Of a stretch of DNA of 64,000 nucleotides, positions 34,011 to 45,376 are shown piece after piece. The notes under the pieces are model-generated. The model saw only the letters and a program-made list of their open reading frames with translations, made no database searches and was not told where the DNA came from. The DNA is taken from positions 175,119 through 239,118 of the forward strand of contig UESW01004827.1 in the NCBI GenBank assembly GCA_900491605.1, written 5' to 3'. This DNA is from Calamus simplicifolius. Taxonomy: Eukaryota > Streptophyta > Magnoliopsida > Arecales > Arecaceae. A program made the translations under genes and the position numbers. The first letter of the stretch is position 1. Each line of letters opens with the position of its first letter.

Positions 34011-35504
34011 CTATGCAGATGGGGGCGCCGATGGACCCGGTGCAATTGGGTTCCCCCACTGGATGAACTTTCCCAAATGGCCACATTGAATGAGGTCCTC
34101 AATCACCTTCTTTAGCTGGCGACAATCTTCTGTGTCATGACCATGGTTCTGGTGGAAGCGACAGTAAAGATTTTTGTTGCAGGGGGCTCCTGGCTTCATG
34201 GGAGGAGGGCGTTGAAGATACAACTCGCCCTCGATTTTTATCAGAATGTGGGATATCGAAGCAAGCAGGGGGGTAAAGGGCCCCTCCTTGGGGGCAAGGG
34301 TCCGCGGTCGGTTGTTCGGCCGATGAGGATGCTCAGGCCTCCTGGGTTGAGCCTCAATAGGCTCGGGATGAGCCTACTTTTTGTTGGAACCTCCATCTGC
34401 CTCGTGCCGAGAGGAGTCAGCCTCGTCGATGCAGATATACTTCTGTGCCCGGCTAAGCAGCTTAGCATAAGAACCGGAGGGTTTCTAATCAAGAGAGTAG
34501 GCGAAGCGAGAAGCACGGAGCCCTCGCTTCAAGGCCAGAGTGTTCACAGAGTCTTCAAGATTGTAGACTTCGAGCATGGCCTCCTTGAACCGGGCCACGA
34601 AGTCCCTTAATGACTCGCCTTTCCTCTGTTGGATGGAGAAAAGGTTGTTGGCCACCCACAGGATCCTTCGGCATGCATCAAAGTGCGCCAGGAAAGCCCT
34701 CTCCAACTGCCTAAAGGAATTGATGCTGCGTGATGGTAGACGGGAGTACCATGCATGCACGGCCTTCCATAGGATGGCCAAAAAGGTGATGCAGAAAAGT
34801 GAATCGGTTGCCCCTGGATCTGCATGAGGACCTTATAGCTATCCAGATGGTCTAGGGCATCGATGGTACCGTCGTAAGGGTCCAGTTGAGGGAGGCAAAA
34901 CTGGATCAAAATTGGTTCCTCCATGATGCGACGGGACAGCGGAGGGCGGCTATCATAGTCCGCCTCTGGTGGGTTTGTGATTCTGCAGCTGAGCTCCTTC
35001 AGCCACTGGTTGTACTCATCTAGCCATCCCTTGGCCCGGAAAGCAATTCGGCCATCGAAGGACCCCTCCCTCGAAGACCTTGAGGATAGGGAGGGGTGGC
35101 ACCGGTGATGATGCACACGCTCAGTCTCCTTCCTGTGCCGCCGCTTGGGGGAGGCGCTAGCATGGCAGGAGGGAGACTGAGGCCTCTTGGAAGCCTCTCG
35201 GCAATGATGCCTAGGGGAGGCATGCCGGCGATGGATCTTCCGTTGAGGGGATCTCCCATGGGTGGACTGTTGGCTGGGTTGAACCGCCCTCGTGCCAGGC
35301 GAGAGGGTGGCCTTGGGTGCTGCTATGCAACTGCCGGTTATGGGTGCACAGCCGCTGATTGTTGTTGTTGCTCCTGGACCACCGCCACAAGCGACTAAAC
35401 TTACATGATAGGGGTGGTGATCCGATCATCATGAGGTGGTGGCAAAGGTGGAGTAGGAAGGTTAGCCTCCGGCTGCTCAACCGCTTGGTGATGCCTCCCA
35501 GCAT
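34011..35504 (-). pseudogene. gag: gag of Tat element 2 (broken)
   Basis: The minus strand shows a proline-rich N-terminal region (35504-35100), then LPQLDPYDGTIDALDHLDSY and the gag core of Ty3/gypsy elements with AWYSRLPSRSINSFRQLERAF and RKGESLRDFVARFKEA (34781-34550). A zinc-binding motif of the Tat form (YCRFHQNHGHDTEDCRQLK) lies at 34160-34100. Frameshifts separate these parts. No other gag of this lineage is present in the window. Confidence 0.82.
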
Positions 35505-35625
35505 GGCTGGCGAAAATCTTCTGGACGGGTATCACCACCATCTTCTTGTTTGCGAAGGGAAGTGAGAGCCTGTAGCTGGCTGGTCCGAAGCTTTCTAACT
35601 GTATCCCCTTCTTGGCATGCCAATC

Positions 35626-36565
35626 TGTTGCCATCAAGTCATGTTCCTCGAACGTCGGGTAACAGAGAGGATCCTGGAGGACTGTGAGTACGATTGGGGA
35701 ATCTTCTAATGCCTTCTCCTTGATGAGATTCCTACAAGAAAGTCCCCAAGGACTGGTTGCATCGATGGGAACCCTCCGACGCTTAAGTGAGCCACTTGGG
35801 AAACAGTGAAGAAGAAAGAGCTAAAAGAATTAGCTAGATAAACTTAGAGTTCAGATCAGATCCCCTCTCTTGTTATGAGCGAAGGTTCTTATACCTGTCT
35901 AGAAGTCCTCTTTATCCACTTTTGGAAGGTTGTTGATCTCGAGATGTTTCTGTCTAGTTGTGGGCAGGCGGCAAGGCTGACAAGGACAGGTCGCAACAAC
36001 CATCGAGCATGTTAGAGGTGGCCCTGCCTACCAGCTCCCTGTCAAGCATGGCACCCAGGCGGTAGGTAGGCCTAGTCATGTTAGGCATGCACTGTAATGG
36101 GCAGTGACCATGTGTGGTTGCAGGTGGTTAATGGGCCATATGGCGGCTGCAGGTGGTCGGCGGGCCACGTGATGGTGTCCGGCGTCGAGGTTGAGAGAGG
36201 GACTCTGGGGCTCAAGGCTGAGGGAGCCCTGGGGTCCGAGGTCAAGAGGGACCTGAGTCCGAGGCCGAGGAGGACCTGGAGTTCGAGGCCGAGGGGGATC
36301 TTGGAGTCCAAGGCTGAGGGGGACCTGAGTCTGAGTTCGAAGGGGACCTAGAGTCCGAGGCCGAGGAAGACCTTGGAGTCCAAGGCCAAGGGGGACCTGG
36401 AGTCCGAGGCCGAGGGAACCTTGGAGTCTGAGGTTGAGGGGGACCTGGAGTTCGAGGCCGAGGGGACCTTGGAGTCCGATGCCGAAGGGGACCTGGAGTT
36501 CGATGCCGAGGAGGTCCTTAGAGTTCGAGGCTGAGGCTCCGTCAGTTACCTGATCCGTTAATACA
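35626..36565 (-). repeat. 5' LTR of Tat element 2
   Basis: Plus-strand start TGTTGCCATCAAGTCATG and the following CCTCGAACGTCGG align with the termini at 38318 (TGTTGACGCC) and 5588. The right end is set at the ACA at 36565 by analogy and is less certain. The marker phrase ACCCTCCGACGCTTAAGTGA occurs near 35769. A minus-strand TATA-like GGTATAAGAACC lies near 35885-35897. Short repeats fill the U3 end (36180-36540). Confidence 0.65.
36180..36540. repeat. Tandem array in the Tat element 2 LTR, about 30-bp unit
   Basis: Units reading close to GGACCTGGAGTCCGAGGCCG follow each other about a dozen times with 27-33 bp spacing. The position, near the U3 end, is that of the 59-bp array in element 1, but the unit differs. 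Confidence 0.82.
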
Positions 36566-38312
36566 GTTAAAAATTAAGAGGGTGAAGGTTTGTTGTCATT
36601 AAACATGCATTTTAGATCCAACTATATACAGCTGAATTTCGAATGATAAATAGAGACATATAGCTTAAAACTACTTGTTTTTAGCTAAGACTATATTTAA
36701 GACTATAAATGAGTTGTACCAACTTATGAATCAGTCCACTCTTAATTTAATTAAATTCGATTCAACTCATATTTAAAGACTATAAATTCTATTGAATTTA
36801 AAAATAGGATCCAATATTTTAGGTTGATCTAAAATTATAATTTTTAAAGTAAACTCGTGACTCGATTTGTATATTATACAAATTAAATTTAGATCAATAG
36901 AAAATGAACTTATTTTCTCATCTATTTTTGCTTAGTTATATATAAATATTTATATTTTATTATTTATTTTCATAAATTCTTATTTATAATACTTTCAAGT
37001 ATATTAATGGTGCGGACACCAGGCTCAAGAAGAGGCTTCAATAACTTCAGTTGGATTCTTTATGGATGGAAGATTAAATTAAGTTTTAGTCCTGTATTTA
37101 TTTTCCATTTGAGCAATTGACTGTATTTGTTTAATTGAGTCCTGTTTAAGTTCTTTATTGCAATTGAGTCAAAAGGAGTCCAGCCCAAAAACCCGATCTG
37201 GTTCAGCACAAGAAGAATAGGTTCATGGTTATGAAGAGGTCTGGTGTCTATTTATATCGTCCATATTTTATCCTCCTTTCCCCACTTTGCTTTAAGCCCA
37301 TTTTCAACCGATCAAAGATCCCCGGCTTCCATGGTTCCAAAGTTGCAGGTTGTTTCCACCATGAATCATGGTACGGAAGCTTACAATATGGTGGAATCCC
37401 TTGTCATCCTTAAGTTCCTTTCGAGTGCATCGATTTTACTTAAGTTTATTAATTGCTGGGAGAACCCTCTTTAAAATCCTTTCAGATATGCAATTATTAG
37501 ATTTACTTAGCCCTAATCTGAGTGGTTTCTTAACCACAATGATTTGCTTTGTTTAAATTCTAAATTCAAACTTTGTTTAGTCTTCTAAGTCCCCTCCATA
37601 AAATTTCTAGTTCTTAAACAATGAGTGAATGCATGTGTTATTTCTTCATTTAATCTTTACTAATTCTATTAAAAATACATCTCACGTCGGTTGTCCCACA
37701 TCAATTAATAAATATTTTAAATTTTTAAATTTAAAAATGATTAATTTCTTAAATAGAATTAAAGCTTTTGAACCAAAATATAAGTAGAAGTTGTATATTT
37801 TTAATCTTGTTTAATTTAAATTTTATCTATAAAATAATATATAAATGTTTGACCCAAATGTAAACACAATTTGTTTTGGTCTTAACATGAACCCAAATAT
37901 TTTAAATTAGATCTAGATTATATTTGATTATGAACAAATTTGAACGATCGATTGGATCTAAAATTCTTTCTATCAGCCAAATCAAATCTAAATCAATCAA
38001 TAAATAGGTTGTGTTCGTATCTAAATTAGTGATCCAAATGTAAAACTAGGTTAGACTAAGGTCAAACCTAATTCAATCTGCTTTGACCCATTTATAGCCC
38101 TACTTGTATTATTGAGAAGAGTGAACTAAAAACTACTATCCTTAGCAATTCATCAAGGGCCAAGAAACTATGATGGTCATCATGGAGATAGTCCATGTCA
38201 AATTCCCTAACTAGTTGACAAACTTTGACCCTTCAACTATGCTAGTGTTAGGAGATCACGTCTAAGAAACTTGGCAAAGCATTGCCTTCTTTCTACCTCA
38301 TCAACAACAAAA
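36566..38312. other. AT-rich intergenic DNA, no gene seen
   Basis: Open frames at 37225-37556 on the plus strand are short, overlap in different frames and show no domain. The rest is AT-rich and without recognisable features. Confidence 0.6.
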
Positions 38313-38317
38313 CAAAG

Positions 38318-40378
38318 TGTTGACGCCAAATCATCATCCTCGAACATTGGTGAGCATCCGGTCGCCTCCTCCAGCGAGCCCGGGATCCTCCGGCGAGCTC
38401 CTTGCGCCTGCGGGCCTGCAAACAAGTCCCGGGGGCCGGAGATTCTGGCGGGGACCTTCTAATGCTCAAGTTAGTGCTCTGGGCAATAGCCGTGAGCTTG
38501 AGGAAGCTCGAAAGAGGGAAGAAGAGAGGGGCTTAGAGTCATGCTCTCTGTGGGAAAGAATGAGCGTTAAGAGTGTAGTGAGTTCTCCGTTCTTCGTTAC
38601 CTGGTCGGGGTCCCTCTTACCCTTTTTATTGGTGCTTAGAGTTTTCCTGGCTTGAGTGGTTGAGGCTCCATAATGATGACTTTGATGGGTGAAGTGTTAG
38701 AACTGATGTCTATGAGGCATGGGGTGCTACTACTTGTCAGAGCATTTATGAAAGCAGCAACAGTGGAGCTTACCTCCGTGTGACATGTTAGGCAGGCTGT
38801 GTTCCGTCAGAGTAGGTGGCTGCAACTGGTTGGTAAGTGCTATTTTGGTTTGGACAATTGTTAGCGCTGCAGAGTGTGGCTAATCATTGCGGCGCTTCCC
38901 TTACGTCGCCTTTTTTGCAGCCATAAATGCCTTTATTTATCGGAGAGAATAAGGCAATAAATGCGCAAGTGGGTACACGTGGCCTTTATGAGGCCATAAG
39001 TGCTTTGGTGTGAGAGATATGTCGTAGCTGCGGGAGCGAGGCGACCTCAGAGGCCGAGGGTGCCTCGGAGGCTGATCCCCACCTGACTTTGGATCTTCAA
39101 CTTTTGACATGAAGTTTGGATGTGGGTCGCCATTCACATGCCATTGAGGCAGAGAGCCAACGAGGCCGCAATGATGCTCCTAAGGCAGAGGAAGCCGTTG
39201 AGCCTGCAATAATGCCATGGAGGCAGAGATAAACCGTTGAGGCTGAAATAAAATTGCCGAAGCAGAAATAGAGTCGCGGGGGCTGAAATAAAATTGCCTC
39301 GAGTGTCTGTGTACTGGTCCGGGAGGTGACTCGAGTGGATACGGGCTGTTAGGGATTTGCACCGACTCGAAGAATCCTCGAACGTCGGTGAGCGTCCAGT
39401 CGCATCCTCCAGCAAGCCCAGGGTCCTCTTCGAGCTCCTTGCGCATGCGGGCCTGCAAACAAGTCCCAGAGGCCGAAGATTCCGGTGGGGATCCTTCGAC
39501 GCTCAAGTGAATTCTCCGTTCTCCATTCTCATTGGGTCCCTCTTACCCTTTTTATTAGCGCTTAGAGTTTTCTTGGCTTGAGTGGTTGAGGCTCCATAAT
39601 GATGACTTTAATGGGTGAAGTGTCAGAACTGATGTCTGTGAGGCATGGGGTTCTATCACTTGTTAGAGCATTTATGAAAGCAGCAACACTGAAGCTTACC
39701 TCCGTGTGACATGTCAGGCAGGCCGTGTCCCATTAGAGTAGGTGACTGTAGCTGGTTGGCAGGTGCTATTTTGGTTTGGACAACTGTTACAAGCTGCTAC
39801 AGGGCGTGGCTGATCGTTACGGCGCTATAGGGCGTGGCCGATCGTTATGGCGCTTGCCAGACGTGTCCCTTACGTCGCTTTTTTTGCAGCCATAAATGCC
39901 TTTATATAGGGGAGAGAATAAGGCAATAAATGCCTTAGAGCAAGTGGGTGTACGTGGCCTTTATGAGGCCATAAGTGCTTTGGTGCGAGAGATATGTCGT
40001 AGCTACGGGAGTCGAGGCCGAAGGGACCTCAAAGGCCGAGGGTGCCTCGGAGGCTGAAGCCCAAGACCGAAGGGGGCTTCGGATGTTGAAGATGTAAATG
40101 CTCTCTAAATCATTATGACTGTTTCTACACCATTAAATGCTCTAGCCTATTGATTTGACTATCGGACATTAATGACGGAAGGTAGCCCTTGGGAGAACCC
40201 ACGCGCTCAACGTGGCCCTTTTTTCGTTTTGTTCTCTTTCTTCATTATGACGAGATGCGGGAGCAATGCTGGGAGTTGAGGCCGAAGGGACCTCGAAGGC
40301 CGAGGGACCTCGGAGGCCGAAGCGGGGCTCTGTCAATTTCTTTCACGGTTCTCTAACGGCGCTGGATCAGCCACATCA
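38318..40378 (-). mobile_element. Heavily deleted Tat element with CAAAG target duplication
   Basis: The outer ends are TGTTGACGCC and AGCCACATCA, as in the other Tat LTRs. Both sides carry CAAAG (38313-38317 and 40379-40383), a perfect 5-bp duplication. Two LTR-derived copies (about 38318-39080 and 39371-40378) share long stretches: CCTCGAAC..TCGGTGAGC, GATTC.GG.GGGGACC.TC, and the words around 38680-38820 matched at 39597-39740. Between them about 290 bp of internal DNA remains, including one diverged copy of the 140-bp satellite unit (39300-39372). No coding sequence is left. TATA-like elements (CCAATAAAAAGGG, minus) lie near 38621-38632 and 39545-39556. Confidence 0.85.
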
Positions 40379-40383
40379 CAAAG

Positions 40384-41330
40384 CAAAACAGGGTAGACTA
40401 AGAAAGCAATGGATTGGAAAGGCTAGAATAGTCAAGTGCTAAGGTTGGGGAACATAGTGGCTAAATGCTTGATTAGAGCACCTAAGTAGTCTATAGTTCT
40501 CTAAGATGGCTAACTCAAGCACCCAGGTTGCTAATCAGAGTGCTTAAATGATTGAGCAGAGCACGAAAGAGGTCGATCAAAGCAACATAGTGGTTAATTA
40601 AAACATCAGGGCCGTTGATCATGGACCCAATAACAGGTTGAAGCACTAGAGTGGAGGATCAAAGTGCAAGAGTTAATTGAGTTCCTAAAGCATTCATATC
40701 CATTCCACACCTTCATGTTCTTCCAAGAAGCATATCATCCAAAATCTTAGTTCAAATGTGTCTTGTTGTATACCTTGATTGCATCTTATTAAATATGGGG
40801 AAGTTCTTCCTAGTGGATGCAAGGTCTACGATAAGAACCAGCTTTCTTGTCCCTTGTTGAGGAACACATTGCCCTTTGAACAAGCATAGAGGTCATTTAT
40901 CTCCTGATAGGAAGATCTATTCAATAACACAAAGGTCATATACCTCTTGATAGGAAGGAGTTGTTCAATCTTTGCTTTTCATCCTTCAAACGAAGATCGA
41001 ATAAAGTTTTAGAATCTTGAAAAAATTGCTTCAAGATTTTGGCTTGGCATTGGTTCTTCCCTTACCTTGCTTAAGTGCAAAGAAGTACATATGAGGATCT
41101 CAAACATTATGCAGGTGGATCACATTTGGCAGACAACTAGGGATGATTACCTTGAAGAGGTTGAGTTGAATTGTTTAGATTTCACTTATCAATACTTTCT
41201 TTTGTTTTGGGTCTACAGCATGGTTTATTAGTTGCCTTTAATCAATCATGTTGGGCAATGATGTACAAATGGCTACTACTTTCTTTTTTCATGAATTGAA
41301 TTACTAAGCCACCAATGAATGCCAAAAGGT
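40384..41330. other. Intergenic DNA, no gene seen
   Basis: There is no open frame of note and no recognised repeat. The stretch ends at the poly-T tract of the LINE tail. Confidence 0.55.
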
Positions 41331-42270
41331 TTTTTTTTTTTTTATTTTTTGGTACAGATGGGTGATCACACTATCCTAGTGCGAGTTAACCCAAATAAGT
41401 TAGAGTATAGAACCTGTTTAAGTACAATAGGACAGGGGTCATCCTATCGCCATAACCAAAAAAACAGAGTGATGGGCCATAAAGCCCGCCACCCAGTCAG
41501 CCGCTGTATTGGCCTCCCTGAAGATATGTCTGATATGAAAGCTGTGAACATCCCGTAAAGTAGATCAAACATCCTGGAGCAGAGGGTTGGTAGTAGGATG
41601 AGCCGGGCAGTCCCGTCGAATCCAGCGAATAACAGTCAATGAGTCACCCTCAATAGCAAGGCTATGAGCTTGAAGAAACCTGGTGGCATAGGAAATGCCG
41701 ACCCATGCCGCATAAAGCTCAGCCATAGGGACCGTGGAGTCAAGTAGCCCAAATCCTCCAGCCGCTAGCAAAGCTCCATCGGCCTATCGAATAACAAAAG
41801 TAGAGCCCGCCAATCTGCCCTGCACACACCCATCAAAATTGATTTTGATAAACCCTGGGGAGGCTCCCAAGAGATAAAAATCGGCTGCCGGTTCGCTGTC
41901 GAGGCAGTAGGGGAACCCAAGTAATCAGAGCTGTCAAAAGCATGAGCAGTGCAGTGGAGTGTGTATTTGGCAACCAAAGATAAGGCTTTCCGAACAATCA
42001 TATGAGGGGTGACTGTATTTTCAGTGAATATGAGCTGATTTTGAGATAGCCAAATCTGATAGACAGTGGCAGCCAAGGTGATGCCCTGATGCTGGTTATT
42101 CCTCCTAATATCACGTAGGAAAAAGGTTCACTAAGAGACAGTATCCCCCTCCCTAGGCTGGTATTCCACAATATGCCATACCTGTCTTGCCCTAGGACAA
42201 ATGAAGATGGCATGAGAAAGCCATGGTAGAGGCAAATCTAACAGAGCCGTTAAGAAGCAAATTCTAATAT
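41331..42270 (-). mobile_element. 3' end of an L1-type LINE (zf-RVT and RNase H)
   Basis: On the minus strand a zinc-finger-like RT tail (HAIFICPRARQVWHIVEYQ, near 42165-42235) is followed by AATVYQIWLSQNQLIFTE (42070). An RNase H domain comes next (AELYAAWVGISYATRFLQ and AIEGDSLTVIRWIRRD, 41740-41600), typical of the C-terminus of plant L1 ORF2. A run of T with few interruptions (41331-41349) is the poly-A tail. The reverse transcriptase and endonuclease are absent, so it is 5'-truncated. Frameshifts are present. The 5' border and target duplication are not clear. Confidence 0.8.
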
Positions 42271-43672
42271 GTACTACAAACTCTATGAACAAGAACATTT
42301 TGAGACAGATTTCATGTGGGAGAATGTAGAGCATCATCTTAGGCGGATCCAAGGCTACTACAAGGAATTAAAATTGCCAAGTCATGGAGTGCCTTGCCTT
42401 GGGTCAGGTAAGGTGAGGACCAGAAAATTAGTGGTCATAATGGAGCCTGAGTTTGCCTATATAAAGTCAAAAACTATATTGCAATCAACATATATGGTTT
42501 TCATATTAAAGTGTATTAGAGTTTGTCTTGCAATTTATAAGCTCAATCAGGCATGTTTCCATACCTAATTTATATAGTATATTGTATATATCTCTTTTTT
42601 ATGTAAGTACAAGTAATTTTGTCATTCAATGTGGCTCAAGCTCAAGCTCAGACCTAGACTTAAGGCTTCAAGTAATCTTGAGATTACCTAGAAACACAAG
42701 GTGTCATTTTGAGAATTCAAAAGAGGATTTTGTTGCGTGTAAGCGGGTTTAGGAATTTGTAAGAGAGTCTATGATGAGGAAATAATTTTTATAATTCCAA
42801 AATTTTGGTAGAGAATGATCTTTGTAATCTTTAAATATTTTTTGATAGTAGAATTTTCTCCTCTCCTTCATCTTTAGATATAGGCAAATAAGTCGAACTA
42901 TATAAATCTCTATGTAGCTTTTCTTGTTTAGTTTTAGTCTCTCTTTTTTCTTTTTACTGCATTCTTATTTCCTATGCGCCTTATGTTGTAACAAAGAGCA
43001 AGTCTTCTAGGCCAATCCAAGACCGAAGGACAATAAAACCCAAGCCAATGCAAATATTTGATGTCCTTCAAATTATCTATAGGCACGATCAAGCTAAAGG
43101 AGAGTTTTGTATCAATGCTTTCAACTAGTTCGTGGGGCAAAAGCAGTGGAGACCATCATTCACAAAGACAAGCAGAATATAATCATGGCTGCAACTCTCT
43201 CCGCAACTCTCTTCTTTAATGGCAATCAATGCCTTGAGAGACTGATGGAAAGTAGAGATGCCATATATGAGCTTGTAGGGTGTGTGAGATAGCCCACCCA
43301 AGCCCTCCATGAACACCAATCAAGGGAGCCCTGATCATCATAAATGTTGTGGCAGAAGATTGTGGAAAATGATACACGTGATGAGAAGTGCATGGTTGGC
43401 ATACAAAGAGATAGCACAAGCTAAGTCTACAAGGACATGGACCCAACCAATGGATCCTAGTTTGAGGTGGATGAACTTTGAAAGCATAATTGTTGGACTT
43501 AGTGTGATGCTCCTAAAGCCCAGAAGATCGTGGGAAAAGGCTTAAGGTTCATCTCCATGAGGCATCATGGAAGCTCTAAAGTTAGTTTGGGCTCTAGATT
43601 TTTTGAAGGCCTATATTGGCTATGGGCTTTAAGGAGACTAACTTATATTGGGTTGCATGTGAGTCTAAGGAT
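42271..43672. other. Intergenic DNA, no gene seen
   Basis: The stretch is AT-rich with several short unrelated open frames (for example 43309-43545 plus, 43216-43446 minus) in which I recognise no domain. Confidence 0.5.
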
Positions 43673-43681
43673 TTTTTGAAA

Positions 43682-43858
43682 GGAACCGACTTTGTGCACC
43701 GCTTCCGGTGCACAAAGCCGTGCACCGGGGCGCGGCATTGGCCGCGCGCCCGTGCGGGCGCGCGTGCCAGGCCTCGCACGCGCGCGCACGGGAGCGCGGC
43801 CAATGCCCCGCCCCGGTGCGCCCTTCCTGCACCGAAAGCGGTGCAGGAAGGGTTTTCC
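43682..43858. mobile_element. Mutator-like MITE built of nested hairpins, 9-bp target duplication
   Basis: The 177-bp segment starts GGAACCGACTTTGTGCACCG and ends GTGCAGGAAGGGTTTTCC. TTTTTGAAA flanks it on both sides (43673-43681 and 43859-43867), the 9-bp duplication typical of Mutator-like elements. The two halves form inverted repeats of about 80 bp. Inside each arm is a further perfect hairpin: GTGCACCG-CTTC-CGGTGCAC on the left and CTGCACCG-AAAG-CGGTGCAG on the right. The centre is extremely GC-rich (GGCCGCGCGCCCGTGCGGGC) in an otherwise AT-rich region. No coding capacity. Confidence 0.85.
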
Positions 43859-44019
43859 TTTTTGAAATTGAGTCAAGTTATGGGTGTACATGGGCTTGAA
43901 TGAACTTGATCTCATTGGGTTAGCCATGAGAGTTTTTCTAAGTTAGGATCAAGCTAGCTTGGCCATATATTTAAACCCTAATCTTTATGATTTGTGTAAG
44001 AGAGCAATACAATTGATTT

Positions 44020-44530
44020 CTTTTCTCCTAAGAAAACATTTTATCTCTCTTCTCTCACCAAGCCGCCACCTATTCTCTCTCTAGGAGGCATAAGAAACCC
44101 TAGCTATCATCCTCTCTCTCTTCCCCAAGTGTTCTTTCTCTAGGCGGCCATTTTCTCTCTCTCTCTATGCGGTGGGTGCTGGTTTCTCTCTCTAGCGCGT
44201 CTTCTCTCCTCCATGTGAGATTTGTTCCTCTCTCATCCAGGTATCCTCTCTCTCTTCTACAAGTGAGGACACATGAATCCCAAGGAGGCATGATTTCTCT
44301 CTCCTTCATGTTTCTCTCTCTAGGGATGTTCTCTCTCTAAGAAGAGGCATCTTCTCTCACATCTATACACCCCTCTCTCTAGGAAGTTAGGAGGCATGGG
44401 AACCTAGGGACACCACTTTCTCTCTCTAGGAATTTCTTTCTCTCTTGCTTGTAGCCCAAGTTTTCTCTCTCTAAGCATTATCTTTCTTGATGCCTCTTTC
44501 TCTCTCCAAACATGGGAGCAGGTGGCTGCC
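44020..44530. repeat. Pyrimidine-rich cryptic simple repeat
   Basis: TCTCTCTCTAGG and close variants recur more than fifteen times at irregular spacing, often with AGGAGGCAT-like words between them. It is a cryptic microsatellite rather than a clean array. The purine-rich minus-strand frame at 44100-44309 is an artefact of it. Confidence 0.75.
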
Positions 44531-45376
44531 CTTACTTTCTCTTGGGCACCAAAATTTGGTTCAGATCCAAGGATTTTTTGCAATAGTTAATCTTAGCATC
44601 AACTTTTTTTTGCAACAATAATTACACATACATGCACTTTTAGTTTGGTTTACTTTTGTGGAATGCAATATTAGACAATTTTAGATGTTGGTTTGTGGCT
44701 TGTATTCTTGCCAAGAACATAGATAATACTGCTTCTTTATTTGGCATATGATATTTGTTTACTTATCGGTTGTGGTATCCTCTTGCAACATAATGGGGAA
44801 GATGCTATTATTATTAGTATTGTTTGTAGTATTTTCATATATGTGATGTTATTTATCCTATTTAATAACCTGCATGTGGCTTCGTAAATGACTTCTACAA
44901 AGGGACATAGTACCATTAGAGACAAAAATTTCAATTAATCTTTCTTAGGATGTGGTGAAACCAAGTTAAATATGAGCTTAATGCTTTAGATCTAATCCCA
45001 ATTATAAAACAATCTGAACTCAAACCTTCTTTAGGATCAATCTCCTAACCTAATTTGTCTCTTTAAGAAACTTAGTTCTCATTCCAAACCCTCCAAATTA
45101 AGTAATAAACTTCCATTTCAACCATAGATTCCTTAATTAGTTCCTTATTGATCCGGTTCATTTTATGGTGTGTACCAATTCATCAAAATGGCTAAGGAAT
45201 TGTGAGGTGGCCTCAAGGTTGAGCATGGACGGATGTGGATGACTTTGATTAGTTCACCATATTTAAGTTTCAAAATATACTATGGTACAATCTAAGAGCT
45301 TGAGATGAGTCATGAATAAGAATGAAGCCACTATTTACAGCAAACCATACTTGAGTGAAGGGAAAAAGAAGAAAAA
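44531..45376. other. AT-rich intergenic DNA, no gene seen
   Basis: No recognised coding sequence or repeat. Confidence 0.55.

Larger units (their letters stand above)
30666..36565 (-). mobile_element. Tat-lineage Ty3/gypsy retrotransposon 2, internally deleted
   Basis: On the minus strand this element has a 5' LTR (36565-35626), gag, protease, RT, RNase H and the start of the second RNase H. It lacks integrase and the antisense gene: the coding part ends near 31777 and a tandem array follows. It is cut on the left by copia LTR 3, so no 3' LTR is present. Protein motifs are close to element 1 but the DNA differs clearly, so it is a separate insertion. Confidence 0.85.

Noticed and set aside
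37225..37556. Three overlapping plus-strand open frames of 60-76 codons
   Set aside because: They overlap in different frames and have no domain or coding-like composition.
43216..43545. Short open frames on both strands that might be a LINE RNase H
   Set aside because: No conserved acidic residues or motif order could be found.
43594..43927. Arg/Ala/Pro-rich open frames on both strands
   Set aside because: They are produced by the GC-rich inverted repeat of the MULE-type MITE.
44100..44309. Arg/Glu-rich minus-strand open frame
   Set aside because: It is the complement of the TCTCTCTCTAGG cryptic repeat.
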